Below are positions 1-6,182 of a DNA stretch of 9,555 bases, piece after piece; within the stretch, counting starts at the first letter, position 1; every line of letters starts with the position of its first letter. Under the pieces are notes generated by a model. The model saw only the letters and a list, made by a program, of their open reading frames with translations, did not search any database and had not been told where the DNA came from. Source of the DNA: Actinomycetota bacterium (GTDB lineage Bacteria; Actinomycetota; Acidimicrobiia; Acidimicrobiales; Ilumatobacteraceae). Made by a program: the position numbers and the translations under genes. The DNA lies in assembly GCA_005788205.1 (NCBI GenBank), contig SXYT01000179.1, positions 1-9,555 on the forward strand, read 5' to 3'.

Positions 1-1091
1 CCGAAGCGGGCCACACGGCCCACGTCGTTGCGGGCGAGGTCGACGAGCATGATGTGCTCGGCCACCTCCTTCGGGTTCTCCCGCAGCTCGCCCGCGAGCC
101 TGCGGTCGTGATCGTCGTCGCGGCCGCGCTTCCTCGTTCCCGCGATCGGCCGGGACACGATTCGGGCGTTCTCCACCCGCACGAGCGGCTCCGGCGAGCA
201 GCTGACCATCGTGAGCCCGGGCTGGCGCAGGAACGTCATGTAGGGGCTGGGGTTCACCTGGCGCAGCACGCGGTAGACATCGAAGGGGTCCGCACTGAGC
301 TCGATGTCGAAGCGCTGGGAGAGCACGACCTGGAAGATGTCGCCGGCACGGATGTGCTCCTTTGCCACCTCGACGGCGCGACGGAAGCCGCCGTCGGGCA
401 TCGAGGACACAGCCACCGGGAGTTCCTCGCCAGGGACGGGCGGCTCGACCGGCACGTACGGGAGCGGCTTGGCGAGGTCGTTCACCGCGGCGTGCACGCG
501 CGCCACGGCCGCGTCGTAGGCGTCGTCCACCTGCACCGCATCGAGACCGGCGACCGGCACGCTCTCGAGCAGGTACACGCGCTGGCGCCAGTGGTCGAAC
601 GCGGCGAGGCTGCCGATGATGCTGATCGCGGCATCGGGCAGGCCGCGGTCGTCGCGCGGCGGCGACGGGAGATGCTCGACCTCGCGGATGACGTCGTAGC
701 CGAGGTGACCCATCAGGCCGCCCTGGAGAGGGGGCAGGTCCGGCAGGAGGGGCGCGCGGTAGACGCGCAGCAGCTCGTCCATCGCGGCGAGGATCCCCTT
801 GTCGAGCGGCACGCTCGACGGGATGTCTCCCGTCGCCGTCAGCACACCGTCGCGCAGGGTGAGCGTGCCCCGCGGGTTGCGCCCCACGAAAGAGAATCTG
901 CTCCACCTCTCCCCGTGCTCGACGGACTCGAGGAGGAAACCGTCGTTGTCGCCGACGAGCTTCAGGAACGCGGCAACGGGCGTCTCGAGATCGGCGAGGA
1001 CCTGCGTCCACACCGGCACGACGGTGTGGTGCGAGGCGAGCTCCCTGAACTCCTCGCGCGTCGGGGTGATCCCCGTTGTCGGCAGGGTCAC
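1..1091 (-). CDS. trpE: Anthranilate synthase component I (TrpE), 3' end beyond left edge
   Basis: Converts chorismate plus glutamine-derived ammonia to anthranilate, the first committed step of tryptophan synthesis; works with a TrpG amidotransferase not in this window. I translated 363 codons, so about two thirds to three quarters of a usual ~500-residue protein is visible; the rest lies to the left. Visible motifs: LLES near residue 52 (the tryptophan feedback site of TrpE proteins), GDIFQVVLSQRF near 250, NPSPYMTFL near 279 (also part of the inhibitor pocket), SPEPLV, RPIAGTRKRG near 314, and LVDLARNDVGRVARFG at the edge. These include chorismate-binding-domain signatures. The GTG start at 1091 overlaps the hisI stop as GTGA, implying translational coupling. 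hisI followed by trpE is an arrangement known in other actinobacteria. Intact feedback motifs suggest tryptophan inhibition (inference). Confidence 0.96.
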   Translation of the reverse strand, partial: MTLPTTGITPTREEFRELASHHTVVPVWTQVLADLETPVAAFLKLVGDNDGFLLESVEHGERWSRFSFVGRNPRGTLTLRDGVLTATGDIPSSVPLDKGILAAMDELLRVYRAPLLPDLPPLQGGLMGHLGYDVIREVEHLPSPPRDDRGLPDAAISIIGSLAAFDHWRQRVYLLESVPVAGLDAVQVDDAYDAAVARVHAAVNDLAKPLPYVPVEPPVPGEELPVAVSSMPDGGFRRAVEVAKEHIRAGDIFQVVLSQRFDIELSADPFDVYRVLRQVNPSPYMTFLRQPGLTMVSCSPEPLVRVENARIVSRPIAGTRKRGRDDDHDRRLAGELRENPKEVAEHIMLVDLARNDVGRVARF

Positions 1092-1495
1092 TGCGCCCCG
1101 AATTCCCTGTGGAAGCACGAGCGCTCGCCCGTGTGGCACGCGCCGCGACCCTCCTGGATGACGGAGAAGAGCAGCGTGTCGCCGTCGCAGTCGTAGCGGG
1201 CGGACTGCACGAACTGTCGGTCGCCGCTGGTGTCGCCCTTGCGCCACAGTTCGCTGCGGCTGCGGCTCCAGTAGACCATCCGGCCCTCAGCGAAAGTCAT
1301 GGCGAGCGACTGCGGGTTCATCCACGCCATCATCAGCACCTCGCCCGTCTCGGCACACTGCGCAATCGCGGGCACCAGGCCATCCGCGTTGTAGCGCACC
1401 TCCCCGAGCTCGGCGGCGGCGGGCCTGATGACGCGCCCGGTCGGTCCGGCCGGGGAATCGTCGTGCGCAGAGGGGTCGTTCGCGCCGGGGGTCAC
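1088..1495 (-). CDS. hisI: Phosphoribosyl-AMP cyclohydrolase (HisI)
   Basis: Opens the adenine ring of phosphoribosyl-AMP, the third step of histidine synthesis; a cytoplasmic metal enzyme. The 135-residue product carries NADGLVPAI (36-44), TGEVLMMAWMN (50-60), YWSRSRSELWRKGDTSG (75-91), the metal-binding DCDGDTL (102-108), and ACHTGERSCF (119-128) with conserved Cys120 and Cys127. There is no HisE domain after the cyclohydrolase, so it is monofunctional, and hisE must lie elsewhere. I chose GTG 1495 because a TACCGT hexamer ends 7 nt upstream. GTG 1504 overlaps that hexamer, and GTG 1399 would leave almost nothing ahead of the conserved core. The choice leaves a roughly 33-residue Pro/Ala/Asp-rich N-terminal extension of no obvious function. 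The gene overlaps trpE by 4 bp and is divergent from the hydrolase gene. Confidence 0.95.
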   Translation of the reverse strand: MTPGANDPSAHDDSPAGPTGRVIRPAAAELGEVRYNADGLVPAIAQCAETGEVLMMAWMNPQSLAMTFAEGRMVYWSRSRSELWRKGDTSGDRQFVQSARYDCDGDTLLFSVIQEGRGACHTGERSCFHREFGAQ

Positions 1496-1502
1496 GGAGA
1501 GC

Positions 1503-1512
1503 ACGGTACCGT
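1503..1512. promoter_or_regulatory. Candidate palindromic bidirectional promoter, hisI-trpE / hydrolase
   Basis: The 25-bp gap between the divergent starts contains the perfect 10-bp palindrome ACGGTACCGT. Read on the plus strand, TACCGT (1507-1512) ends 8 nt before the hydrolase GTG (1521). Read on the minus strand, TACCGT (1508-1503) ends 7 nt before the hisI GTG (1495). TANNNT is the usual actinobacterial -10 pattern, and transcription normally begins about 7 nt after it, so both mRNAs would start at or within a few bases of their start codons. I see no clear -35 element on either side and no Shine-Dalgarno sequence. Promoter function is inferred from pattern and position only. Confidence 0.6.
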
Positions 1513-1520
1513 CTTGCACC

Positions 1521-2156
1521 GTGGCCCTGGAAACCGTTTCGCTCGGGACCCTCGACGGGGTGACTCTCGAGGCTGACGTGATCTGGGCCGACGCCGAGTC
1601 AGGCACCGCCCGCGCCTTCGTGGTCATCGGCCACCCGCACCCTGCGTACGGCGGCGACAGGCACAACCACGTGGTGCGCGCGCTCCAGTGGGCCGCCCAC
1701 CGTGCGGGCTGCCACTCGATCACCCCCGACTTCCGCGGGGCAGGCGGAAGTCTCGGCGAGCACGACAACGGCGATGCCGAGAGGCTGGACCTCGCGGCTG
1801 CGTGCGAGTTCGTGGCGATGGCAGAGGACGACATGGCTGTCGTGATGGCGGGGTACTCGTTCGGCTCGGTGGTCGCGATGAACGTGAGCAGCCCGGCAAT
1901 CGCCGGCTGGCTCGCGGTTGCACCGCCCGTCGCCATGATGACGAACCGCCCCACTGCGGCGAACAGCCACAGGCCGAAACGGCTGCTGCTGCCCCGCCAC
2001 GACCAGTTCACGACCGAGGATGCCCTGCGGGCCGCCACCGCGGACTGGACGGCCACCACCGTCACCGTGCTCGAGAGCGTGGACCACTTCGTCGCGGCCG
2101 GCGCCGAGGATGCGTGCTCTGCCGCGCTCGATGCGCTCCTCGCAGAAGTCCTCTAG
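1521..2156 (+). CDS. Small alpha/beta hydrolase (COG2945-like, HPHP..GG type)
   Basis: A 211-residue single-domain cytoplasmic alpha/beta hydrolase; its substrate cannot be told from sequence. HPHPAYGG at 38-45 follows the first strands and probably shapes the oxyanion hole. DFRGAGGS (70-77) follows, then the nucleophile elbow GYSFGS with Ser113. Likely acid and base are Asp161 (in LLLPRHDQF) and His189 (in VDHF), completing a Ser-Asp-His triad. No signal peptide or membrane segment is seen. GTG 1521 is preferred over the in-frame ATG at 1428. It leaves the expected N-terminal beta-hairpin, avoids a 68-bp overlap with hisI, and lies 8 nt after a -10-like hexamer. The gene points against its neighbours, dividing hisF from hisI, and converges on hisF. 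A histidine-related role is possible from position alone, but I have no direct support for one. Confidence 0.88.
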   Translation: MALETVSLGTLDGVTLEADVIWADAESGTARAFVVIGHPHPAYGGDRHNHVVRALQWAAHRAGCHSITPDFRGAGGSLGEHDNGDAERLDLAAACEFVAMAEDDMAVVMAGYSFGSVVAMNVSSPAIAGWLAVAPPVAMMTNRPTAANSHRPKRLLLPRHDQFTTEDALRAATADWTATTVTVLESVDHFVAAGAEDACSAALDALLAEVL

Positions 2157-2180
2157 GCCGGGTGCGTCCGGGGGCCTAGA
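2152..2180. terminator. Hairpin between convergent hydrolase and hisF, stops inside both arms
   Basis: TCTAGGCC at 2152-2159 is perfectly complementary to GGCCTAGA at 2173-2180, with a 13-nt GC-rich loop. The TAG stop of the hydrolase (2154-2156) lies in the left arm. The TAG stop of hisF (2178-2176, minus strand) lies in the right arm. Only 19 bp separate the genes, so one symmetric structure could end transcription in both directions. There is no U-tract on either side, so it is not a classical intrinsic terminator. U-tract-less hairpins have been proposed as terminators in actinobacteria. Function is inferred from structure and position. Confidence 0.55.
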
Positions 2181-2955
2181 CGGCAGCGGGCCGCACGCTG
2201 ATGCCCTGCGACGCCATGTGCTGCTTCGCTTGCGCGACCGTGAACTCGCCGAAGTGGAAGATCGACGCGGCGAGCACGCCCGTGGCGCCGCCCCGGGTCA
2301 CGCCGTCGGCCAGGTGACCGAGCGTTCCGACGCCGCCGCTCGCGATGACGGGCACGCCGACCGCGTCGGTGACGGCGCGCGTGAGACCGATGTCGAACCC
2401 GTCGCGGGTCCCGTCACGGTCCATCGACGTCAGGAGGATCTCTCCCGCACCGAGCGAGACGGCCTGACGGGCCCATTCGACCGCGTCGATGCCGGTGGGG
2501 GTGCGCCCACCGTGCAGGAACACCGTCCACGACCCCGTTGCGGCGTCGTGCTTCGCGTCGATCGCGCACACCACGCACTGGGCCCCGAACTCGGAGGCGA
2601 TCTCGCCGATCAACCCGGGCCGCTGCACCGCACTCGTGTTGACGCTCACCTTGTCCGCACCGGCGCGCAGCAGGGCCCTCGCATGCGACAGTTCCCTGAT
2701 CCCCCCGCCGACGGTGAAGGGGATGAACACCTTCTCGGCGGTGCGTGCCACGACATCGAGCATCGTGTCACGGCCGTCAGATGACGCGGTGATGTCGAGA
2801 AAGACGAGCTCGTCGGCCCCCTCGGCGTCGTAGCGCGCGGCAAGTTCCACGGGGTCGCCCGCGTCACGGAGGTCAACGAAGTTCACGCCCTTCACGACCC
2901 GGCCGTCCGTGACGTCGAGGCACGGGATGACCCGCGCCACGATGTCGGGGCTCAT
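2176..2955 (-). CDS. hisF: Imidazole glycerol phosphate synthase, cyclase subunit (HisF)
   Basis: HisF uses ammonia delivered by HisH to turn PRFAR into imidazole glycerol phosphate and AICAR, linking histidine and purine synthesis. At 259 residues it is a full-length (beta/alpha)8 barrel. The catalytic aspartates are visible: Asp14 in RVIPCLDV and Asp133 in VCAIDAKHD, equivalent to Asp11 and Asp130 of the Thermotoga enzyme. Phosphate-binding motifs are FTVGGGIR (80-87), KVSVNTSAV (102-110) and VIASGGVG near the C-terminus. The ATG at 2955 overlaps the hisA stop as ATGA. This is the last gene of the minus-strand hisCBHAF run. Its stop codon lies in a hairpin arm shared with the convergent hydrolase gene. 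Confidence 0.98.
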   Translation of the reverse strand: MSPDIVARVIPCLDVTDGRVVKGVNFVDLRDAGDPVELAARYDAEGADELVFLDITASSDGRDTMLDVVARTAEKVFIPFTVGGGIRELSHARALLRAGADKVSVNTSAVQRPGLIGEIASEFGAQCVVCAIDAKHDAATGSWTVFLHGGRTPTGIDAVEWARQAVSLGAGEILLTSMDRDGTRDGFDIGLTRAVTDAVGVPVIASGGVGTLGHLADGVTRGGATGVLAASIFHFGEFTVAQAKQHMASQGISVRPAAV

Positions 2956-3662
2956 GACAGCACCCCCACTGCCTCGGCAACGGTGAACCTGCCCTCGTAA
3001 ATGGCCTTCCCGACGATGACCCCTCCGAGCTGCGGGAACGCCGCCAGCTCGCGGAGGTGCGCGAGCGTGCCGACACCCCCGCTCGCGATCACTGGCACGC
3101 CCGTGGCAGCCGCGGCGGCCACGAGGCCGTCGAGATCGGGGCCGACGAGCATCCCGTCGCGGGAGATGTCGGTGATAACGAAGGCGGAGGCGGACGGGTA
3201 GTCGCCGAGCATCCCGAGGACCATCCGGCCGGACGACTCCGTCCAGCCGTGGGTGGCGACGTTGCCCTCCCGGTGATCGAGCCCCACGGCGACCGGCACG
3301 ACCGAGGCGACTTTCTCCACGAGTGACGGGTCACCGACGGCGGCCGAGCCCATCACGACCCTCGCCACGCCCGCGTCCCGCAGTTCGCGGGCATCAGCCA
3401 CCGTGCGCACCCCACCACCGACCTGCACCTCCGCGCGGCCCGCGACCGCTGCCGCGACCGCACCGATCAGGCTCCGGTTGTGCGCCTTCCCCGAGCGTGC
3501 CGCGTCGAGGTCCACCATGTGCACCCACGTCGCCCCGGCCTCCACGAAACCACGTGCGACCTCGACCGGGTCGGAGCCGTACACGGTGGAATCCCCGTAC
3601 TCGCCCTGGCGGAGGCGCACGACCTCCCCGCCGAGCAGGTCGATCGCCGGGTACAGGATCAC
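2952..3662 (-). CDS. hisA: ProFAR isomerase (HisA)
   Basis: Isomerises ProFAR to PRFAR, the step just before the HisHF synthase. The 236-residue (beta/alpha)8 barrel has Asp8 in LYPAIDLLGG, Asp129 in VGLDHREG and Thr164 in FVITDISRDG, matching the catalytic Asp8/Asp127/Thr164 set of HisA. VQVGGGVR (79-86) and VIASGGVGTL (191-200) bind phosphate. In many actinobacteria this position holds PriA, which also performs the TrpF reaction. Here QVGGG replaces the PriA-type ELSGG and THGW replaces RGRGW, so a single-substrate HisA is more likely (inference from remembered family motifs). GTG 3662 overlaps the hisH stop as GTGA and has GGGGA 7 nt upstream. A longer frame reaching 3911 exists but begins inside hisH and adds no family sequence. 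Confidence 0.96.
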   Translation of the reverse strand: MILYPAIDLLGGEVVRLRQGEYGDSTVYGSDPVEVARGFVEAGATWVHMVDLDAARSGKAHNRSLIGAVAAAVAGRAEVQVGGGVRTVADARELRDAGVARVVMGSAAVGDPSLVEKVASVVPVAVGLDHREGNVATHGWTESSGRMVLGMLGDYPSASAFVITDISRDGMLVGPDLDGLVAAAAATGVPVIASGGVGTLAHLRELAAFPQLGGVIVGKAIYEGRFTVAEAVGVLS

Positions 3663-4276
3663 CGTGCCGTCCCCACGAAGTTCGCGAGCATGCCGAGCCC
3701 GGCCGCCGCCGACTTCTCCGGGTGGAACTGCACTGCGAACACGTTGGCGCGCCTGAACGCCACGTTCAGGTCGCCCCCGTAACGCACTGTGGCGACGACG
3801 TCGGCTGGGTCGTCGGGCACGCCATGGAGTGAATGGACGAAATACATCCACGGATCCTCGCCGAGCCCGGCGAACATCGGGTCGGGCACCGTCACGTGCA
3901 GGCGGTTCCACTGCATCTGCGGTCGCGTCACACCCTCCGGGATGAAGCGGACCCTGCCGGGGATGATGCCGAGCCCGGTGGCCGACGGGTCCTCCTCGCT
4001 CGAGTCGAACAGCATCTGCATGCCGACACAGATCCCGATGAAGGGCCGGCCGCTCGCGACCGCGTCACGCACCGCGGGCTCGAGGCCGCTCGAGCGCAGG
4101 GCGTCCATGCACGCCCCGAACGCGCCGACGCCAGGCAGCACGACGGCATCTGCTGTCGAGGCGACCTCGGGGTCGTCGGTGAGGACTGCATCAGCACCGA
4201 CGTGCTCCAGGGCCTTCTGCGCGGAGCGGAGGTTGCCGATTCCGTAGTCGAGGACCGCGATGCGCGTCCGCGTCAC
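3659..4276 (-). CDS. hisH: Imidazole glycerol phosphate synthase, glutaminase subunit (HisH)
   Basis: A class I glutamine amidotransferase that hydrolyses glutamine and passes ammonia to HisF. The 205-residue product begins RIAVLDYGIGNLRS (5-18), with the oxyanion-strand PGVGAF (48-53). The nucleophile is Cys83 in GICVGMQMLF. His185 and Glu187 in FAVQFHPEKS complete the triad. QWNRLHV and YFVHSLH are also typical of HisH. GTG 4276 overlaps the hisB stop as GTGA, with a weak AAGGG 9 nt upstream. The hisH stop overlaps the hisA start in the same way, so hisB, hisH, hisA and hisF are probably translated as a coupled set. A longer frame to 4495 overlaps hisB and is not used. Confidence 0.97.
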   Translation of the reverse strand: MTRTRIAVLDYGIGNLRSAQKALEHVGADAVLTDDPEVASTADAVVLPGVGAFGACMDALRSSGLEPAVRDAVASGRPFIGICVGMQMLFDSSEEDPSATGLGIIPGRVRFIPEGVTRPQMQWNRLHVTVPDPMFAGLGEDPWMYFVHSLHGVPDDPADVVATVRYGGDLNVAFRRANVFAVQFHPEKSAAAGLGMLANFVGTAR

Positions 4277-4866
4277 GAAAGGACGCCCTTGGTGGAGGGC
4301 ACCCCCGCGGAATCGACACGCACGGCGTCGCGCAGGCACCGTGCGAGGCCCTTGAACGTGGCCTCGATGATGTGGTGCACGTTGCGGCCGGCGCGCAGGT
4401 TGACGTGCAGTGTGATGTTGGCGGCCGTGGCGAGCGAGGACACGGCGTGTTCCGCGAGTGACGGGTCGAAGGCGGGGTTGCCGAGCGGGAGGCATTCCGG
4501 CAGATCCACGTCCCAGGCCACGAACGGGCGGCCGCTGAGGTCGAGAGCGACATCGACGAGCGCCTCGTCGAGCGGGAAGGAGCCGCTCGCGAAGCGACGG
4601 ACACCTGCCTTGTCACCGAGTGCGTCGCGAAGCGCCTCACCGACGGCGATCGCCACGTCCTCGACGGTGTGGTGCGTGTCGATGTGGAGGTCGCCCTCGG
4701 CCCGCACGGTCAGGTCGAAGCCTCCGTGGCGTGCCAGCTGGTCGAGCATGTGGTCATAGAAGGGGATGCCCGTGGAGATGTCACCGGTCCCGGTGCCGTC
4801 CAGGTTGATCGAGACCTCGATCGAGGTCTCCTTCGTGCTGCGGTTGCGCTGGGCGGTACGGGCCAT
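4273..4866 (-). CDS. hisB: Imidazoleglycerol-phosphate dehydratase (HisB)
   Basis: Dehydrates imidazole glycerol phosphate to imidazole acetol phosphate, a manganese-dependent step. The 197-residue product matches the monofunctional dehydratase found in most bacteria. There is no histidinol-phosphatase domain, unlike the enterobacterial fusion. Metal ligands lie in DHMLDQLARHGGF (38-50), HIDTHHTVED (61-70), and HHIIEATFKGLARCLRDA (164-181). ATG 4866 lies 29 bp after the hisC stop. A GAGGGG run sits about 13 nt upstream, farther than ideal, so ribosome recognition is weak or depends on coupling with hisC. The reading frame stays open upstream to 5964 through hisC, but that part is out-of-frame shadow, not a fusion. 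Confidence 0.97.
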   Translation of the reverse strand: MARTAQRNRSTKETSIEVSINLDGTGTGDISTGIPFYDHMLDQLARHGGFDLTVRAEGDLHIDTHHTVEDVAIAVGEALRDALGDKAGVRRFASGSFPLDEALVDVALDLSGRPFVAWDVDLPECLPLGNPAFDPSLAEHAVSSLATAANITLHVNLRAGRNVHHIIEATFKGLARCLRDAVRVDSAGVPSTKGVLS

Positions 4867-4895
4867 GCGCCCATTCTCGCCCCTCGCGGCACGGT

Positions 4896-5957
4896 TCAGG
4901 CGGACAATTCCTCCATGGCCCGCAGGAACGCCGAATTCTCCGCGTCCGTGCCGACGGTGACGCGCAGGCACCCGGCAAGCCTCGGCCAGCCACTGCAGTC
5001 CCGCACGAGGATCCCCCGGTCGAGGAGGCCCTGCCACGTGGCGGCCGCACCTCCCGACCGCGGACGGAAGAGCACGAAGTTCGCCCCGCTCGGCCACACC
5101 TCGCAGCCCGCGGCGGCGAGACCCGCCGAGATGCGGGCCCGCTGTGCCTTGATCTCGGCGACCCGCGCGGTCATCTCGTCGGTGTGGGCGAGGGCGGCGA
5201 GCGTGGCCGCCTGCTTGAACGCATCCAGGTGATACGGCAGCGCGGCGACCTCGAGCGCCTCGATCACACGGCGCGGGGCGAGCACGTACCCGACCCTCAG
5301 TGCCGCGAGCGAGAGTGTCTTCGAGAACGTGCGCGTGACGACGAGCGGCAGGTCGTCGCGCACCATCGGTGCTGCCGTCCAGTCGGCGAACTCGGCGTAT
5401 GCCTCGTCCACCACGACCAGGCCGGGCGCCTTCTCGAGGAGGACCTCGAGGTTGGCGCGCGGCTCCACCACCCCGGTGGGGTTGTTCGGGTTGCACAGGA
5501 ACGTAACCGCCGGCTTGTCGCGCGACATGACCCGCTCGATCTCGGCGGGGTCGAGCGTGAAGTCGGCGCGCCTCTCCCCCGTGACCACGGCCGCCCCGGT
5601 CACGCGGGCGATCTGTGCGTACATCTGGTACGTCGGCTCGAACATCGCCACGGTGCGGCCGGCACCGCCGAACGCGAGCAGGACCATCTGCAGCACCTCG
5701 TTCGACCCGTTGCCCACGAACACCTGTGCCGGGTCGAGTCCGTGGCGCGAGGCGATCTCCGCGCGCAGTGCCGCGGCGGAACGGTCGGGGTACCGGTTCC
5801 AGTCGAGCGAGGCCGCGATCGCGGCGAGGGAGTCGACCCACGCGGCGGGCGGGGCGAACGGCGACTCGTTCGTGTTCAGCCGCACGGGCACATCGACCTG
5901 CGGCGAGTGGTAGCCGGACATCGCCACGATCTGCTCGCGGGGCTCGATCCGGCTCAT
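4896..5957 (-). CDS. hisC: Histidinol-phosphate aminotransferase (HisC)
   Basis: A PLP enzyme of fold type I that moves an amino group from glutamate to imidazole acetol phosphate, giving histidinol phosphate. The 353-residue length is normal. Seen in order: RLNTNESPFAPP (26-37), NRYPD (54-58), the cofactor loop GNGSNEVLQ (82-90), CNPNNPTG (155-162), VVVDEAYAEF with Asp184 (pyridine nitrogen), and TRTFSKTLSLAALRVGY with Schiff-base Lys213 and Arg221. LRVTVGT near the end carries the substrate-carboxylate arginine. ATG 5957 follows TAGGTT by 6 nt, so its mRNA may be leaderless. Some relatives use phenylalanine or aromatic keto acids, but placement directly before hisB makes histidine synthesis the natural role. 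A separate promoter here would let hisCBHAF be expressed apart from nth. Confidence 0.97.
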   Translation of the reverse strand: MSRIEPREQIVAMSGYHSPQVDVPVRLNTNESPFAPPAAWVDSLAAIAASLDWNRYPDRSAAALRAEIASRHGLDPAQVFVGNGSNEVLQMVLLAFGGAGRTVAMFEPTYQMYAQIARVTGAAVVTGERRADFTLDPAEIERVMSRDKPAVTFLCNPNNPTGVVEPRANLEVLLEKAPGLVVVDEAYAEFADWTAAPMVRDDLPLVVTRTFSKTLSLAALRVGYVLAPRRVIEALEVAALPYHLDAFKQAATLAALAHTDEMTARVAEIKAQRARISAGLAAAGCEVWPSGANFVLFRPRSGGAAATWQGLLDRGILVRDCSGWPRLAGCLRVTVGTDAENSAFLRAMEELSA

Positions 5958-5963
5958 GGGACA

Positions 5964-5969
5964 AACCTA
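5964..5969 (-). promoter_or_regulatory. Candidate -10 element for leaderless hisC transcript
   Basis: On the minus strand TAGGTT (5969-5964) fits the TANNNT -10 pattern and ends 6 nt before the hisC ATG, placing the predicted transcription start on or next to the A of that ATG. It lies in a short T-rich patch within very GC-rich DNA. No good -35 hexamer is seen at 16-18 bp spacing and there is no Shine-Dalgarno sequence. Pattern-based inference. Confidence 0.55.
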
Positions 5970-5972
5970 ACG

Positions 5973-5982
5973 GGCGGCCGCC
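5973..5982. repeat. 10-bp perfect palindrome upstream of hisC
   Basis: GGCGGCCGCC reads the same on both strands. It sits between the stop of the 63-aa gene and the candidate hisC -10 element, about 16-25 bp before the predicted transcription start. That is where a repressor or activator site could lie. A short GC palindrome can also arise by chance in such GC-rich DNA, so an operator role is only a possibility. Confidence 0.3.
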
Positions 5983-5985
5983 GCG

Positions 5986-6177
5986 TCACTTGGCGATTTT
6001 CTCGGCGCGCAGGAGCAGCCTGTGCGCCGACAGGAGCGCCCGCTCCGCCTCGTACATCGCGCTCGCGAGGTCCTCGGAGTCCTTGCCGAGCGTGTCGATC
6101 AGGCCGGCGATGCGCTGGCGGTAGCGGTCGATCGCCTCGGCTGATGCGGCAAGCTCGGCGCGGACTGTCTCTGACAC
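5986..6177 (-). CDS. Small helical protein of unknown function, 63 aa
   Basis: I do not recognise this protein. The 63 residues contain no Cys, Trp or Pro and only two Gly, and are rich in Ala, Leu, Glu and Arg. Two amphipathic helices are likely, roughly residues 5-30 and 35-62, separated by a turn near DTLGKDSED. The C-terminal part shows spaced hydrophobics (AMYEAERALLSAHRLLLRAEKI), so a helical hairpin or coiled-coil dimer is plausible. There is no signal peptide or membrane segment. It fits exactly between nth (24 bp upstream) and hisC (28 bp downstream) on the same strand, and its GTG start follows TAGCGT by 7 nt. The plus-strand frame opposite is longer but looks like GC-rich shadow. 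Coding status rests on fit and composition. An accessory or regulatory partner for neighbouring genes is speculation. Confidence 0.7.
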   Translation of the reverse strand: MSETVRAELAASAEAIDRYRQRIAGLIDTLGKDSEDLASAMYEAERALLSAHRLLLRAEKIAK

Positions 6178-6182
6178 CGTGG

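Noticed and set aside
54..1196. Plus-strand 380-codon open frame opposite trpE
   Set aside because: It is antisense to a clear trpE reading frame, shows Arg/Val/Glu/His-rich low-information sequence and no family motif; typical shadow in GC-rich DNA.
1428..1520. Upstream ATG start for the hydrolase
   Set aside because: It would overlap hisI by 68 bp and add a low-complexity leader absent from the fold. GTG 1521 sits at the right distance from a -10-like hexamer.
5780..5800. Another GGTACC inside hisC
   Set aside because: It lies within coding sequence with no start codon nearby, so the hexamer alone is not a promoter mark; only the paired spacing in the gaps is informative.
4867..5964. Apparent N-terminal extension of hisB giving a 563-residue fusion
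   Set aside because: The extension reads hisC in the wrong frame and is Arg/Gly-rich without motifs. HisB is complete from ATG 4866 and hisC is complete in its own frame.
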